The notes beneath the pieces are model-generated. The model was not told where the DNA came from. It worked only from the letters and a program-made list of their open reading frames with translations, and did no database searches. Source: Oscarella lobularis (Eukaryota > Porifera > Homoscleromorpha > Homosclerophorida > Oscarellidae). From it: 64,000 nt of DNA. Both the position numbers and the translations under genes were made by a program. This document shows positions 1 to 14,026 of the stretch, piece by piece; position 1 is the stretch's first letter; every line of letters begins with the position of its first letter. The stretch is from positions 2,418,001 through 2,482,000 of the forward strand of contig NC_089182.1 in NCBI RefSeq assembly GCF_947507565.1, written 5' to 3'.

Positions 1-3000
1 ATCAAAGATTAGGCCCTCAATTTAATATTTAGGCCTGTAGAATCAAAGATTAGGCCCTCAATTTAATATATAGGCCTGTAGAATCAAAGATTAGGCCCTC
101 AATTTAATATATAGGCCTTTAGAATGAAAGATTAGGTCCTCAATTTAATATTTAGGCCCTATGAATCAAAGATTAGGACCTCAATTTAATATTTAGGCTT
201 TTAGAATCAAAGATTAGGCCCTCAATTTAATAGTTAGGCCCTATGAATCAAAGATTAGGCCCTCAATTTAATATTTAGGCCTGTAGAATCAAAGATTAGG
301 CCCTCAATTTAATATATAGGCCTTTAGAATGAAAGATTAGGTCCTCAATTTAATATTTAGGCCTTATGAATCAAAGATTAGGCCCTCAATTTAATTTTTA
401 GGCTCTATGAATCAAAGATTGGGCCCTCAATTTAATATTTAGGCCCTATGAATCAAAGATTAGGCCCTCAATTTAATATTTAGGCTTTTAGAATCAAAGA
501 TTAGGCCCTCGATTTAATATTTAGAATGAAAGTTTATGCTCTCAATTTAATATAAGGGCCTTTCGAATCAAAGATTAGGCCCTCAATTTTATATTTAGTC
601 TTTTAGAATCAAAGGTTTGCGCTCAATTTAATATTTAGGCCTTTAGAATCAAAGATTAGGTCCTCAATTTAATATTTAGGCACTAGGAATCAAAGATTAG
701 GACCTCAATTTATTATTTAGGCTTTTAGAATCAAAGATTAGGTCCTCAATTTAATATTTAGGCTCTATGAATGAAAGATTAGGCCCTCAATTTAATATTT
801 AGGCTTTTAGAATGAAAGATTAGGCCCTCAATTTAATATTTATGCCCTATGAATCAAAGATTAGGCCCTCAATTTAATATTTAAGTCTTTCCAATCAAAG
901 ATTAGGCCCTCAATTTAATATTTAGGCCTTTAGATTCAAAGATTAGGCCCTCAATTTAATATTTAGGCTTTTAGAATCAAAGATTAGGCCCTCGATTTAA
1001 TATTTAGGCCTTTAGAATGAAGGATTAAGCCCTCAATATAATATTTAGGCTCTTTGAATGAAAGATTAGCCCCTCAATTTAATATATAGGCCTTTAGAAT
1101 CAAAGATTAGGTCCTCAATTTAATATATAGGCCTTTAGAATCAAAGATTAGGTCCTCAATTTAATATTTAGGCCCTATGAATCAAAGATTAGGCCCTCAA
1201 TTTAATATATAGGCCTTTAGAATCAAAGATTAGGTCCTCAATTTAATATTTAGGCCCTATGAATCAAAGATTAGGCCCTCAATTTAATATTTAGGCCTTT
1301 AGAATCAAAGATTAGGCCCTCAATTTAATATAAGGGCCTTTCGAATCAAAGATTAGGCCCTCAATTTAATATTTAGGCTTTTAAAATCAAAGATTAGGCC
1401 CTCAATTTAATATTTAGTCCTTTAGAATCAAAGATTAAGTCCTCGATTTAATATTTAGGCCCTATGAATCAAAGATTAGGCCCTCAATTTAATATTTAAG
1501 TCTTTCCAATCAAAGATTAGGCCCTCAATTTAATATTTAGGCCTTTAGATTCAAAGATTATGCCCTCAATTTAATATTTAGGCTTTTAGAATCAAAGATT
1601 AGGCCCTCGATTTAATATTTAGGCCTTTAGAATGAAGGATTAAGCCCTCAATTTAATATTTAGGCTCTTTGAATGAAAGATTAGCCCCTCAATTTAATAT
1701 ATAGGCCTTTAGAATCAAAGATTAGGTCCTCAATTTAATATTTAGGCCCTATGAATCAAAGATTAGGCCCTCAATTTAATATTTAGGTCCTATGAATCAA
1801 AGATTAGGCCCTCAATTTAATATTTAGGCCTTTAAAATTAAAGATTAAGTCCTCAATTTAATATTTAGGCCCCATGAATCAAAGATTAGCTCCTCAATTT
1901 AATATTTAGGCCCTATGAATCAAAGATTAGGCCCTCAATTTAAGATTTAGGCCCTATGAATCAAAGGTTAGGCCCTCAATTTAATATTTAGGCTTTCAGA
2001 ATCAAAGATTAGGCCCTTGATTTAATATTTAGAATGAAAGTTTAGCCTCTCAATTTAATATAAGGGCCTTTCGAATCAAAGATTAGGCCCTCAATTTTAT
2101 ATTTAGTCTTTTAGAATCAAAGGTTTGCGCTCAATTTAATATTTAGGCCTGTAGAATCAAAGATTAGGTCCTCAATTTAATATTTAAGCCCTATGAATCA
2201 AAGATTAGGACCTCAATTTAATATTTAGGCTTTTAGAATCAAAGATTAGGTCCTCAATTTAATATTTAGGCCCAATGAATGAAAGATTAGGCCCTCAATT
2301 TAATATTCAGGCTTTTAGAATCAAAGATTAGGCCCTCGATTTAATGTTTAGGCCTTTAGAATGAAAGATTAGGCCCTCAATTTAATATTTATGCCCTATG
2401 AATCAAAGATTAGGCCCTCAATTTAATAGTTAGGCCCTATGAATCAAAGATTAGGCCCTCAATTTAATATTTAGGCCTGTAGAATCAAAGATTAGGCCCT
2501 CAATTTAATATATAGGCCTTTAGAATGAAAGATTAGGTCCTCAATTTAATATTTAGGCCTTATGAATCAAAGATTAGGCCCTCAATTTAATATTTAGGCT
2601 TTTAGAATCAAAGATTAGGCCCTCGATTTAATATTTGGAATGAAAGTTTAGGCTCTCAATTTAATATAAGGGCCTTTCGAATCAAAGATTAGGCCCTCAA
2701 TTTTATATTTAGTCTTTTAGAATCAAAGGTTTGCGCTCAATTTAATATTTAGGCCTTTAGAATCAAAGATTAGGTCCTCAATTTAATATTTAGGCTCTAT
2801 GAATCAAAGATTAGGCCCTCAATTTAATATTTAGGCTTTTAGAATCAAAGATTAGGCCCTCGATTTAATGTTTAGGCCTTTAGAATGAAAGATTAGGCCC
2901 TCAATTTAATATTTATGCCCTATGAATCAAAGATTAGGCCCTCAATTTAATATTTAGGCCCTATGAATCAAAGATTAGGCCCTCAATTTAATATTTAGGC

Positions 3001-6000
3001 CTGTAGAATCAAAGATTAGGTCCTCAATTTAATATTTAGGCTCTATGAATCAAAGATTAGGCCATCAATTTAATATTTAGGCCTTTAGAATAAAAGATTA
3101 TGCTCCCAATTAAATATTTAAGACTTTAGAATCAAAGATTAGGTCCTCAATTTAATATTTAGGCCCTATGAATCAAAGATTAAGCCCTCAATTTAATATT
3201 TAGGTCTTTCGAATCAAAGATTAGGCCCTGAATTTAATACTATGTTTTTAGAATCAAAGATTTGGCGCTCAATTTAATATTAAGGCCTTTAGAATCAAAG
3301 ATTAGGCTCTCAATTTAATATTTAGGCCTTTAGAATCAAAGATTATGTCCTCAATTTAATATTTAAGTCTTGTGAATCAAAGATTAGGCCCTATATTTAA
3401 TATTTAGGTCCTATGAATCAAAGATTAGGCCCTCAATTGAATATTTAAGTCTTTCCAATCAAAGATTAGGCCCTCAATTTAATATTTAGGCCTTTAGATT
3501 CAAAGATTAGGCCCTCAATTTAATATTTAGGCTTTTAGAATCAAAGATTAGGCCCTCGATTTAATATTTAGGCCTTTAGAATGAAGGATTAAGCCCTCGA
3601 TTTAATATTTAGCTTCTTTGAATGAAAGATTAGCCTCTCAATTTAATATATAGGCCTTTAGAATCAAAGATTAGGTCCTCAATTTAATATTTAGGCCCTA
3701 TGAATCAAAGATTAGGCCCTCAATTTAATATTTAGGCCCTATGAATCAAAGATTAGGCCCTCAATTTAATATTTAGGCCCTATGAATCAAAGATTAAGCC
3801 CTCAATTTAATATTTGGGCCCTATGAATGAAATATTAGGCCCTCAATTTAATATTTAGTCTTTTAGAATCAAAGGTTTGCGCTCAATTTAATATTTAGGC
3901 CTTTAGAATCAAAGATTAGGTCCTCAATTTAATATTTAGGCCCTATGAATCAAAGATTAGGACCTCAATTTAATATTTAGGCTTTTAGAATCAAAGATTA
4001 GGTCCTCAATTTAATATTTAGGCCCAATGAATGAAAGATTAGGCCCTCAATTTAATATTTAGGCTTTTAGAATCAAAGATTAGGCCCTCGATTTAATGTT
4101 TAGGCCTTTAGAATGAAAGATTAGGCCCTCAGTTTAATGTTTATGCCCTATGAATCAAAAATTAGGCCCTCAATTTAATATTGAGGCTTTTAGAATCAAA
4201 GATTAGGCCCTCGATTTAATGTTTAGGTCTTTAGAATGAAAGATTAGGCCCTCAGTTTAATATTTATGCCCTTTGAATCAATGATTAGGCCCTCAATTTA
4301 ATATTTAGGCCCTATGAATCAAAGATTAGGCCCTCAATTTAATATTTAGGCCTGTTGAATCAAAGATTAGGTCCTCAATTTAATATTTAGGCCCTATGAA
4401 TCAAAGATTAGGCCCTCAATTTAATATTTAGGCCTTTAGAATCAAAGATTATGCTCCCAATTAAATATTTAGGCCCTATGAATCAAAGATTAAGTCCTCA
4501 ATTTAATATTTAGGCCCCATGAATCAAAGATTAGCTCCTCAATTTAATATTTAGGCCCTATTAATCAAAGATTAGGACCTCAATTTAATATTTAGGCCCT
4601 ATGAATCAAAGATTAGGCCCTCAATTTAATATTTAGGCCTGTTGAATCAAAGATTAGGTCCTCAATTTAATATTTAGGCCCTATGAATCAAAGATTAGGA
4701 CCTCAATTTAATATTTAGGCCCTATGAATCAAAGATTAGGCCCTCAATTTAATATTTAGGCCCTATGAATCAAAGATTAGGCCCTCAATTTAATATTTAG
4801 GCTTTTAGAATCAAAGATTAGGCCCTCGATTTAATATTTAGAATGAAAGTTTAGGCTCTCAATTTAATATAAGGGCCTTTCGAATCAAAGATTAGGCCCT
4901 CAATTTTATATTTAGTCTTTTAGAATCAAAGGTTTGCGCTCAATTTAATATTTAGGCCTTTAGAATCAAAGATTAGGTCCTCAATTTAATATTTAGGCAC
5001 TATGAATCAAAGATTAGGACCTCAATTTATTATTTAGGCTTTTAGAATCAAAGATTAGGTCCTCAATTTAATATTTAGGCCCTATGAATGAAAGATTAGG
5101 TTCTCAATTTAATATTTAGGCTTTTAGAATGAAAGATTAGGCCCTCAATTTGATATTTATGCCCTATGAATCAAAGATTAGGCCCTCAATTTAATATTTA
5201 AGTCTTTCCAATCAAAGATTAGGCCCTCAATTTAATATTTAGGCCTTTAGATTCAAAGATTAGGCCCTCAATTTAATATTTAGGCTCTTTGAATGAAAGA
5301 TTAGCCCCTCAATTTAATATATAGGCCTGTAGAATCAAAGATTAGGTCCTCAATTTAATATTTAGGCCCTATGAATCAAAGATTAGGCCCTCAATTTAAT
5401 ATTTAGGCTTTTAGAATCAAAGATTAGGCCCTAGATTTAATGTTTAGGCCTTTAGAATGAAAGATTAGGCCCTCAATTTAATATTTATGCCCTATGAATC
5501 AAAGATTAGGCCCTCAATTTAATATTTAGGCCCTATGAATCAAAGATTAGGCCCTGAATTTAATATCTGGCCTGTTGAATCAAAGATTAGGTCCTCAATT
5601 TAATATTTAGGCCCTATGAATCTAAGATTAGGCCCTCAATTTAATATTTAGGCCTTTAGAATCAAAGATTTTGCTCCCAATTAAATATTTAAGACTTTAG
5701 AATCAAAGATTAGGTCCTCAATTTAATATTTAGGCCCTATGAATCAAAGATTAGGCCCTCAATTTAATATTTAGGCTTGTAGAATCAAAGATTAGGTCCT
5801 CAATTTAATATTTAGGCCCTATGAATCAAAGATTAGGACCTCAATTTAATATTTAGGCTTTTAGAATCAAAGATTAGGTCCTCAATTTAATATTTAGGCC
5901 CAATGAATGAAAGATTAGGCCCTCAATTTAATATTTAGGCTTTTAGAATCAAAGATTAGGCCCTCGATTTAATGTTTAGGCCTTTAGAATGAAAGATTAG

Positions 6001-6390
6001 GCCCTCAATTTAATAGTTAGGCCCTATGAATCAAAGATTAGGCCCTCAATTTAATATTTAGGCCTGTAGAATCAAAGATTAGGCCCTCAATTTAATATAT
6101 AGGCCTGTAGAATCAAAGATTAGGCCCTCAATTTAATATTTAGGCTTTTAGAATCAAAGATTAGGCCCTCAATTTAATATCTGGCCTGTTGAATCAAAGA
6201 TTAGGTCCTCAATTTAATATTTAGGCCCTATGAATCTAAGATTAGGCCCTCAATTTAATATTTAGGCCTTTAGAATCAAAGATTATGCTCCCAATTAAAT
6301 ATTTAAGACTTTAGAATCAAAGATTAGGTCCTCAATTTAATATTTAGGCCCTATGAATCAAAGATTAGGCCCTCAATTTAATATTTAGGC

Positions 6391-7210
6391 TTGTAGAATC
6401 AAAGATTAGGTCCTCAATTTAATATTTAGGCCCTATGAATCAAAGATTAGGACCTCAATTTATTATTTAGGCTTTTAGAATGAAAGATTAGGTCCTCAAT
6501 TTAATATTTAGGCCCTATTAATGAAAGATTAGGCCCTCAATTTAATATTTAGGCTTTTAGAATGAAAGATTAGGCCCTCAATTTAATATTTATGCCCTAT
6601 GAATCAAAGATTAGGCCCTCAATTTAATATTTAAGTCTTTCCAATCAAAGATTAGGCCCTCAATCTAATATTTAGGCTTTTAGATTCAAAGATTAGGCCC
6701 TCAATTTAATATTTAGGCTCTTTGAATGAAAGATTAGCCCCTCAATTTAATATATAGGCCTTTAGAATCAAAGATTAGGTCCTCAATTTAATATTTAGGC
6801 CTGTAGAATCAAAGATTAGGTCCTCAATTTAATATTTAGGCCCTATGAATCAAAGATTAGGACCTCAATTTATTATTTAGGCTTTTAGAATGAAAGATTA
6901 GGTCCTCAATTTAATATTTAGGCCCTATTAATGAAAGATTAGGCCCTCAATTTAATATTTAGGCTTTTAGAATGAAAGATTAGGCCCTCAATTTAATATT
7001 TATGCCCTATGAATCAAAGATTAGGCCCTCAATTTAATATTTAAGTCTTTCCAATCAAAGATTAGGCCCTCAATCTAATATTTAGGCTTTTAGATTCAAA
7101 GATTAGGCCCTCAATTTAATATTTAGGCTCTTTGAATGAAAGATTAGCCCCTCAATTTAATATATAGGCCTTTAGAATCAAAGATTAGGTCCTCAATTTA
7201 ATATTTAGGC
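6391..7210. repeat. Tandem duplication of a 410-bp block
   Basis: The ten-monomer block containing the variants TATTATTTAGG, CCCTATTAATG and CAATCTAATATTT occurs at about 6391-6800 and again 410 bp later. 410 is 10 x 41. The copies look nearly identical by eye, so this is a recent local duplication by in-register exchange. Confidence 0.85.
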
Positions 7211-10200
7211 CTTTAGAATCAAAGATTAGGTCCTCAATTTAATATTTAGGCCCTATGAATCAAAGATTAGGACCTCAATTTAATATTTAGGCTTTTAGAA
7301 TCAAAGATTAGGTCCTCAATTTAATATTTAGGCCCAATGAATAAAAGATTAGGCCCTCAATTTAATATTTAGGCTTTTAGAATCAAAGATTAGGCCCTCG
7401 ATTTAATGTTTAGGCCTTTAGAATGAAAGATTAGGCCCTCAATTTAATATTTATGCCCTATGAATCAAAAATTAGGCTCTCAATTTAATAGTTCGGCCCT
7501 ATGAATCAAAGATTAGGCCCTCAATTTAATATTTATGCCCTATGAATCAAAGATTAGGCCCTCAATTTAATATTTAGGCCTGTAGAATCAAAGATTAGGC
7601 CCTCAATTTAATATATAGGCCTTTAGAATGAAAGATTAGGTCCTCAATTTAATACTTAGGCCTTTTGAATCAAAGATTAGGCTCTCAATTTAATATTTAG
7701 GCCCTATGAATCAAAGATTAGGCCCTCAATTTAATATTTAGGCCCTATGAATCAAAGATTAGGCCCTCAATTTAATATTTATGCCCTATGAATCAAAGAT
7801 TAGGCCCTCAATTTAATATTTAGGCCCTATGAATCAAAGATTAGGCCCTCAATTTAATATCTGGCCTGTTGAATCAAAGATTAGGTCCTCAATTTAATAT
7901 TTAGGCCCTATGAATCTAAGATTAGGCCCTCAATTTAATATTTAGGCCTTTAGAATCAAAGATTATGCTCCCAATTAAATATTTAAGACTTTAGAATCAA
8001 AGATTAGGTCCTCAATTTAATATTTAGGCCCTATGAATCAAAGATTAGGCCCTCAATTTAATATTTAGGCCTGTAGAATCAAAGATTAGGTCCTCAATTT
8101 AATATTTAGGCCCTATGAATCAAAGATTAGGACCTCAATTTAATATTTAGGCCTGTAGAATCAAAGATTAGGTCCTCAATTTAATATTTAGGCCCTATGA
8201 ATCAAAGATTACGCCCTCAATTTAATATTTAGGCCTTTAGAATCAAAGATTATGCTCCCAATTAAATATTTAAGACTTTGGAATCAAAGATTAGGTCCTC
8301 AATTTAATATTTAGGCCCTATGAATCAAAGATTAGGCCCTCAATTTAATATTTAGGCCTGTAGAATCAAAGATTAGGTCCTCAATTTAATATTTAGGCCC
8401 TATGAATCAAAGATTAGGACCTCAATTTAATATTTAGGCCTGTAGAATCAAAGATTAGGTCCTCAATTTAATATTTAGGCCCTATGAATCAAAGATTAGG
8501 CCTTCAATTTAATATTTAGGCCTTTAGAATCAAAGATTATGCTCCCAATTAAATATTTAAGACTTTAGAATGAAAGATGAGGTCCTCAATTTAATATTTA
8601 GGCCCTATGAATCAAAGATTAGGCCCTCAATTTAATATTTAGGTCTTTCGAATCAAAGATTAGGCCCTGAATTTAATACTATGTTTTTAGAATCAAAGAT
8701 TTGGCGCTCAATTTAATATTAAGGCCTTTAGAATCAAAGATTAGGCTCTCAATTTAATATTTAGGCCTTTAGAATCAAAGATTAGGTCCTCAATTTAATA
8801 TTTAAGTCTTATGAATCAAAGATTAGGCCCTCAATTTAATATTTAGGTCCTATGAATCAAAGATTAGGCCCTCAATTGAATATTTAAGTCTTTCCAATCA
8901 AAGATTAGGCCCTCAATTTAATATTTAGGCCTTTAGATTCAAAGATTAGGCCCTCAATTTAATATTTAGGCTTTTAGAATCAAAGATTAGGCCCTCGATT
9001 TAATATTTAGGCCTTTAGAATGAAGGATTAAGCCCTCAATTTAATATTTAGGCTCTTTGAATGAAAGATTCGCCCCTCAATTTAATATATAGGCCTTTAG
9101 AATCAAAGATTAGGTCCTCAATTTAATATTTAGGCCTGTAGAATCAAAGATTAGGTCCTCAATTTAATATTTAGGCCCTATGAATCAAAGATTAGGCCCT
9201 CAATTTAATATTTAGGCCTTTAGAATCAAAGATTAGGCCCTCAATTTAATATAAGCGCTTTTCGAATCAAAGATTAGGCCCTCAATTTAATATTTAGGCT
9301 TTTAAAATCAAAGATTAGGCCCTCGATTTAATATTTAGGCCTTTAGAATCAAAGATTATGTCCTCGATTTAATATTTAGGCCTTTAGAATGAAAGATTAG
9401 GTCCTCAATTTAATATTTAGGCCTTATGAATCAAAGATTAGGCCCTCAATTTAATATTTAGGCCCTATGAATCAAAGATTAGGCCCTCAATTTAATATTT
9501 AGGCCCTATAAATCAAAGATTAGGCCCTCAATTTAATATTTAGGCTTTTAGAATCAAAGATTAGGCCCTCGATTTAATATTTAGATTGAAAGTTTAGGCT
9601 CTCAATTTAATATAAGGGCCTTTCGAATCAAAGATTAGGCCATCAATTTTATATTTAGTCTTTTAGAATCAAAGGTTTGCGCTCAATTTAATATTTAGGC
9701 CTTTAGAATCAAAGATTAGGTCCTCAATTTAATATTTAGGCCCTATGAATCAAAGATTAGGACCTCAATTTAATATTTAGGCTTTTAGAATCAAAGATTA
9801 GGTCCTCAATTTAATATTTAGGCTCTATGAATGAAAGATTAGGCCCTCAATTTAATATTTAGGCTTTTAGAATGAAAGATTAGGCCCTCGATTTAATGTT
9901 TAGGCCTTTAGAATGAAAGATTAGGCCCTCAATTTAATATTTATGCCCTAAGAATCAAAGATTAGGCCCTCAATTTAATATTTATGCCCTATGAATCAAA
10001 GATTAGGCCCTCAATTTAATATTTAGGCCTGTAGAATCAAAGATTAGGTCCTCAATTTAATATTTAGGCTTTTAGAATCAAAGATTAGGCCCTCGATTTA
10101 ATATTTAGATTGAAAGTTTAGGCTCTCAATTTAATATAAGGGCCTTTCGAATCAAAGATTAGGCCCTCAATTTTATATTTAGTCTTTTAGAATCAAAGGT

Positions 10201-11599
10201 TTGCGCTAAATTTAATATTTAGGCCTTTAGAATCAAAGATTAGGTCCTCAATTTAATTTTTAGGCCCCATGAATCAAAGATTAGCTCCTCAATTTAATAT
10301 TTAGGCCCTATGAATCAAAGATTAGGCCCTCAATTTAAGATTTAGGCCCTATGAATCAAAGATTAGGCCCTCAATTTAATATTTAGGCTTTCAGAATCAA
10401 AGATTAGGCCCTCGATTTAATATTTAGAATGAAAGTTTAGCCTCTCAATTTAATATAAGGGCCTTTCGAATCAAAGATTAGGCCCTCAATTTTATATTTA
10501 GTCTTTTAGAATCAAAGGTTTGCGCTCAATTTAATATTTAGGCCTGTAGAATCAAAGATTAGGTCCTCAATTTAATATTTAAGCCCTATGAATCAAAGAT
10601 TAGGACCTCAATTTAATATTTAGGCTTTTAGAATCAAAGATTAGGTCCTCAATTTAATATTTAGGCCCAATGAATGAAAGATTAGGCCCTCAATTTAATA
10701 TTTAGGCTTTTAGAATCAAAGATTAGGCCCTCAATTTAATATTTATGCCCTATGAATCAAAGATTAGGCCCTCAATTTAATATTTAGGCCTGTAGAATCA
10801 AAGATTAGGCTCTCAATTTAATATATAGGCCTTTAGAATGAAAGATTAGGTCCTCAATTTAATACTTAGGCCTTATGAATCAAAGATTAGGCCCTCAATT
10901 TAATATTTAGGCCCTATGAATCAAAGATTAGGCCCTCAATTTAATATTTAGGCCCTATGAATCAAAGATTAGGCCCTCAATTTAATATTTAGGCCTTTAG
11001 AATCAAAGATTAAGTCCTCAATTTAATATTTAGGCCCCATGAATCAAAGATTAGCTCCTCAATTTAATATTTAGGCCCTATGAATCAAAGATTAGGCCCT
11101 CAATTTAATATTTAGGCCCTATGAATCAAAGATTAGGCCCTCAATTTAATATTTAGGCTTTTAGAATCAAAGATTAGGCCCTCGATTTAATGTTTAGGCC
11201 TTTAGAATGAAAGATTAGGCCCTCAATTTAATATTTATGCCCTATGAATCAAAGATTAGGCCCTCAATTTAATATTTAGCCCCTATGAATCAAAGATTAG
11301 GCCCTCAATTTAATATTTAGGCCTGTTGAATCAAAGATTAGGTCCTCAATTTAATATTTAGGCCCTATGAATCTAAGATTAGGCCCTCAATTTAATATTT
11401 AGGCCTTTAGAATCAAAGATTATGCTCCCAATTAAATATTTAAGACTTTAGAATCAAAGATTAGGTCCTCAATTTAATATTTAGGCCCTATGAATCAAAG
11501 ATTAGGCCCTCAATTTAATATTTAGGCTCTATGAATCAAAGATTAGGCCCTCAATTTAAGATTTAGGCCCTATGAATCAAAGATTAGGCCCTCAATTTA

Positions 11600-13370
11600 A
11601 TATTTAGGCTTTCAGAATCAAAGATTAGGCCCTCGATTTAATATTTAGAATGAAAGTTTAGCCTCTCAATTTAATATAAGGGCCTTTCGAATCAAAGATT
11701 AGGCCCTCAATTTAATATTTAGGCTTTTAGAATTAAAGATTAGGCCCTCGATTTAATATTTAGAATGAAAGTTTAGGCTCTCAATTTAATATAAGGGCCT
11801 TTCGAATCAAAGATTAGGCCCTCAATTTTATATTTAGTCTTTTAGAATCAAAGGTTTGCGCTCAATTTAATATTTAGGCCTTTAGAATCAAAGATTAGGT
11901 CCTCAATTTAATATTTAGGCTCTATGAATCAAAGATTAGGCCCTCAATTTAATATTTAGGCTTTTAGAATCAAAGATTAGGCCCTCGATTTAATGTTTAG
12001 GCCTTTAGAATGAAAGATTAGGCCCTCAATTTAATATTTATGCCCTATGAATCAAAGATTAGGCCCTCAATTTAATATTTATGCCCTATTAATCAAAGAT
12101 TAGGCCCTCAATTTAATATTTAGGCCTGTAGAATCAAAGATTAGGTCCTCAATTTAATATTTAGGCCCTATGAATCAAAGATTAAGCCCTCAATTTAATA
12201 TTTAGGTCTTTCGAATCAAAGATTAGGCCCTGAATTTAATACTATGTTTTTAGAATCAAAGATTTGGCGCTCAATTTAATATTAAGGCCTTTAGAATCAA
12301 AGATTAGGCTCTCAATTTAATATTTAGGCCTTTAGAATCAAAGATTATGTCCTCAATTTAATATTTAAGTCTTATGAATCAAAGATTAGGCCCTCAATTT
12401 AATATTTAGGTCCTATGAATCAAAGATTAGGCCCTCAATTGAATATTTAAGTCTTTCCAATCAAAGATTAGGCCCTCAATTTAATATTTAGGCTTTCAGA
12501 ATCAAAGATTAGGCCCTCGATTTAATATTTAGAATGAAAGTTTAGCCTCTCAATTTAATATAAGGGCCTTTCGAATCAAAGATTAGGCCCTCAATTTAAT
12601 ATTTAGGCTTTTAGAATTAAAGATTAGGCCCTCGATTTAATATTTAGAATGAAAGTTTAGGCTCTCAATTTAATATAAGGGCCTTTCGAATCAAAGATTA
12701 GGCCCTCAATTTTATATTTAGTCTTTTAGAATCAAAGGTTTGCGCTCAATTTAATATTTAGGCCTTTAGAATCAAAGATTAGGTCCTCAATTTAATATTT
12801 AGGCTCTATGAATCAAAGATTAGGCCCTCAATTTAATATTTAGGCTTTTAGAATCAAAGATTAGGCCCTCGATTTAATGTTTAGGCCTTTAGAATGAAAG
12901 ATTAGGCCCTCAATTTAATATTTATGCCCTATGAATCAAAGATTAGGCCCTCAATTTAATATTTATGCCCTATTAATCAAAGATTAGGCCCTCAATTTAA
13001 TATTTAGGCCTGTAGAATCAAAGATTAGGTCCTCAATTTAATATTTAGGCCCTATGAATCAAAGATTAAGCCCTCAATTTAATATTTAGGTCTTTCGAAT
13101 CAAAGATTAGGCCCTGAATTTAATACTATGTTTTTAGAATCAAAGATTTGGCGCTCAATTTAATATTAAGGCCTTTAGAATCAAAGATTAGGCTCTCAAT
13201 TTAATATTTAGGCCTTTAGAATCAAAGATTATGTCCTCAATTTAATATTTAAGTCTTATGAATCAAAGATTAGGCCCTCAATTTAATATTTAGGTCCTAT
13301 GAATCAAAGATTAGGCCCTCAATTGAATATTTAAGTCTTTCCAATCAAAGATTAGGCCCTCAATTTAATA
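11600..13370. repeat. Tandem duplication of an 884-bp block
   Basis: The GGCTTTCAGAATC marker at 11611 recurs at 12495, and AATACTATG at 12241 recurs at 13125; both offsets are 884 bp. 884 equals 22 x 41 minus 18, accounted for by two 33-bp monomers and two 40-bp monomers inside the block. The two copies are adjacent. Confidence 0.87.
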
Positions 13371-14026
13371 TTTAGGCCTTTAGATTCAAAGATTGGGCTC
13401 TCAATTTAATATTTAGGCCTTTAGAATCAAAGATTAAGTCCTCAATTTAATATATAGGCCCTATGAATCAAAGATTAGGCCCTCAATTTAATATTTAAGT
13501 CTTTCCAATCAAAGATTAGGCCCTCAATTTAATATTTAGGCCTTTAGATTCAAAGATTAGGCCCTCAATTTAATATTTAGGCTTTTAGAATCAAAGATTA
13601 GGCCCTCGATTTAATATTTAGGCCTTTAGAATGAAGGATTAAGCCCTCAATTTAATATTTAGGCTCTTTGAATGAAAGATTAGCCCCTCAATTTAATATA
13701 TAGGCCTTTAGAATCAAAGATTAGGTCCTCAATTTAATATTTAGGCCTTTAGAATCAAAGATTAGGTCCTCAATTTAATATTTAGTCCCTATGAATCAAA
13801 GATTAGGACCTCAATTTAATATTTAGGCTTTTAGAATCAAAGATTAAGTCCTCAATTTAATATTTAGGCCCAATGAATAAAAGATTAGGCCCTCAATTTA
13901 ATATTTAGGCTTTTAGAATCAAAGATTAGGCCCTCGATTTAATGTTTAGGCCTTTAGAATGAAAGATTAGGCCCTCAATTTAATATTTATGCCCTATGAA
14001 TCAAAAATTAGGCTCTCAATTTAATA

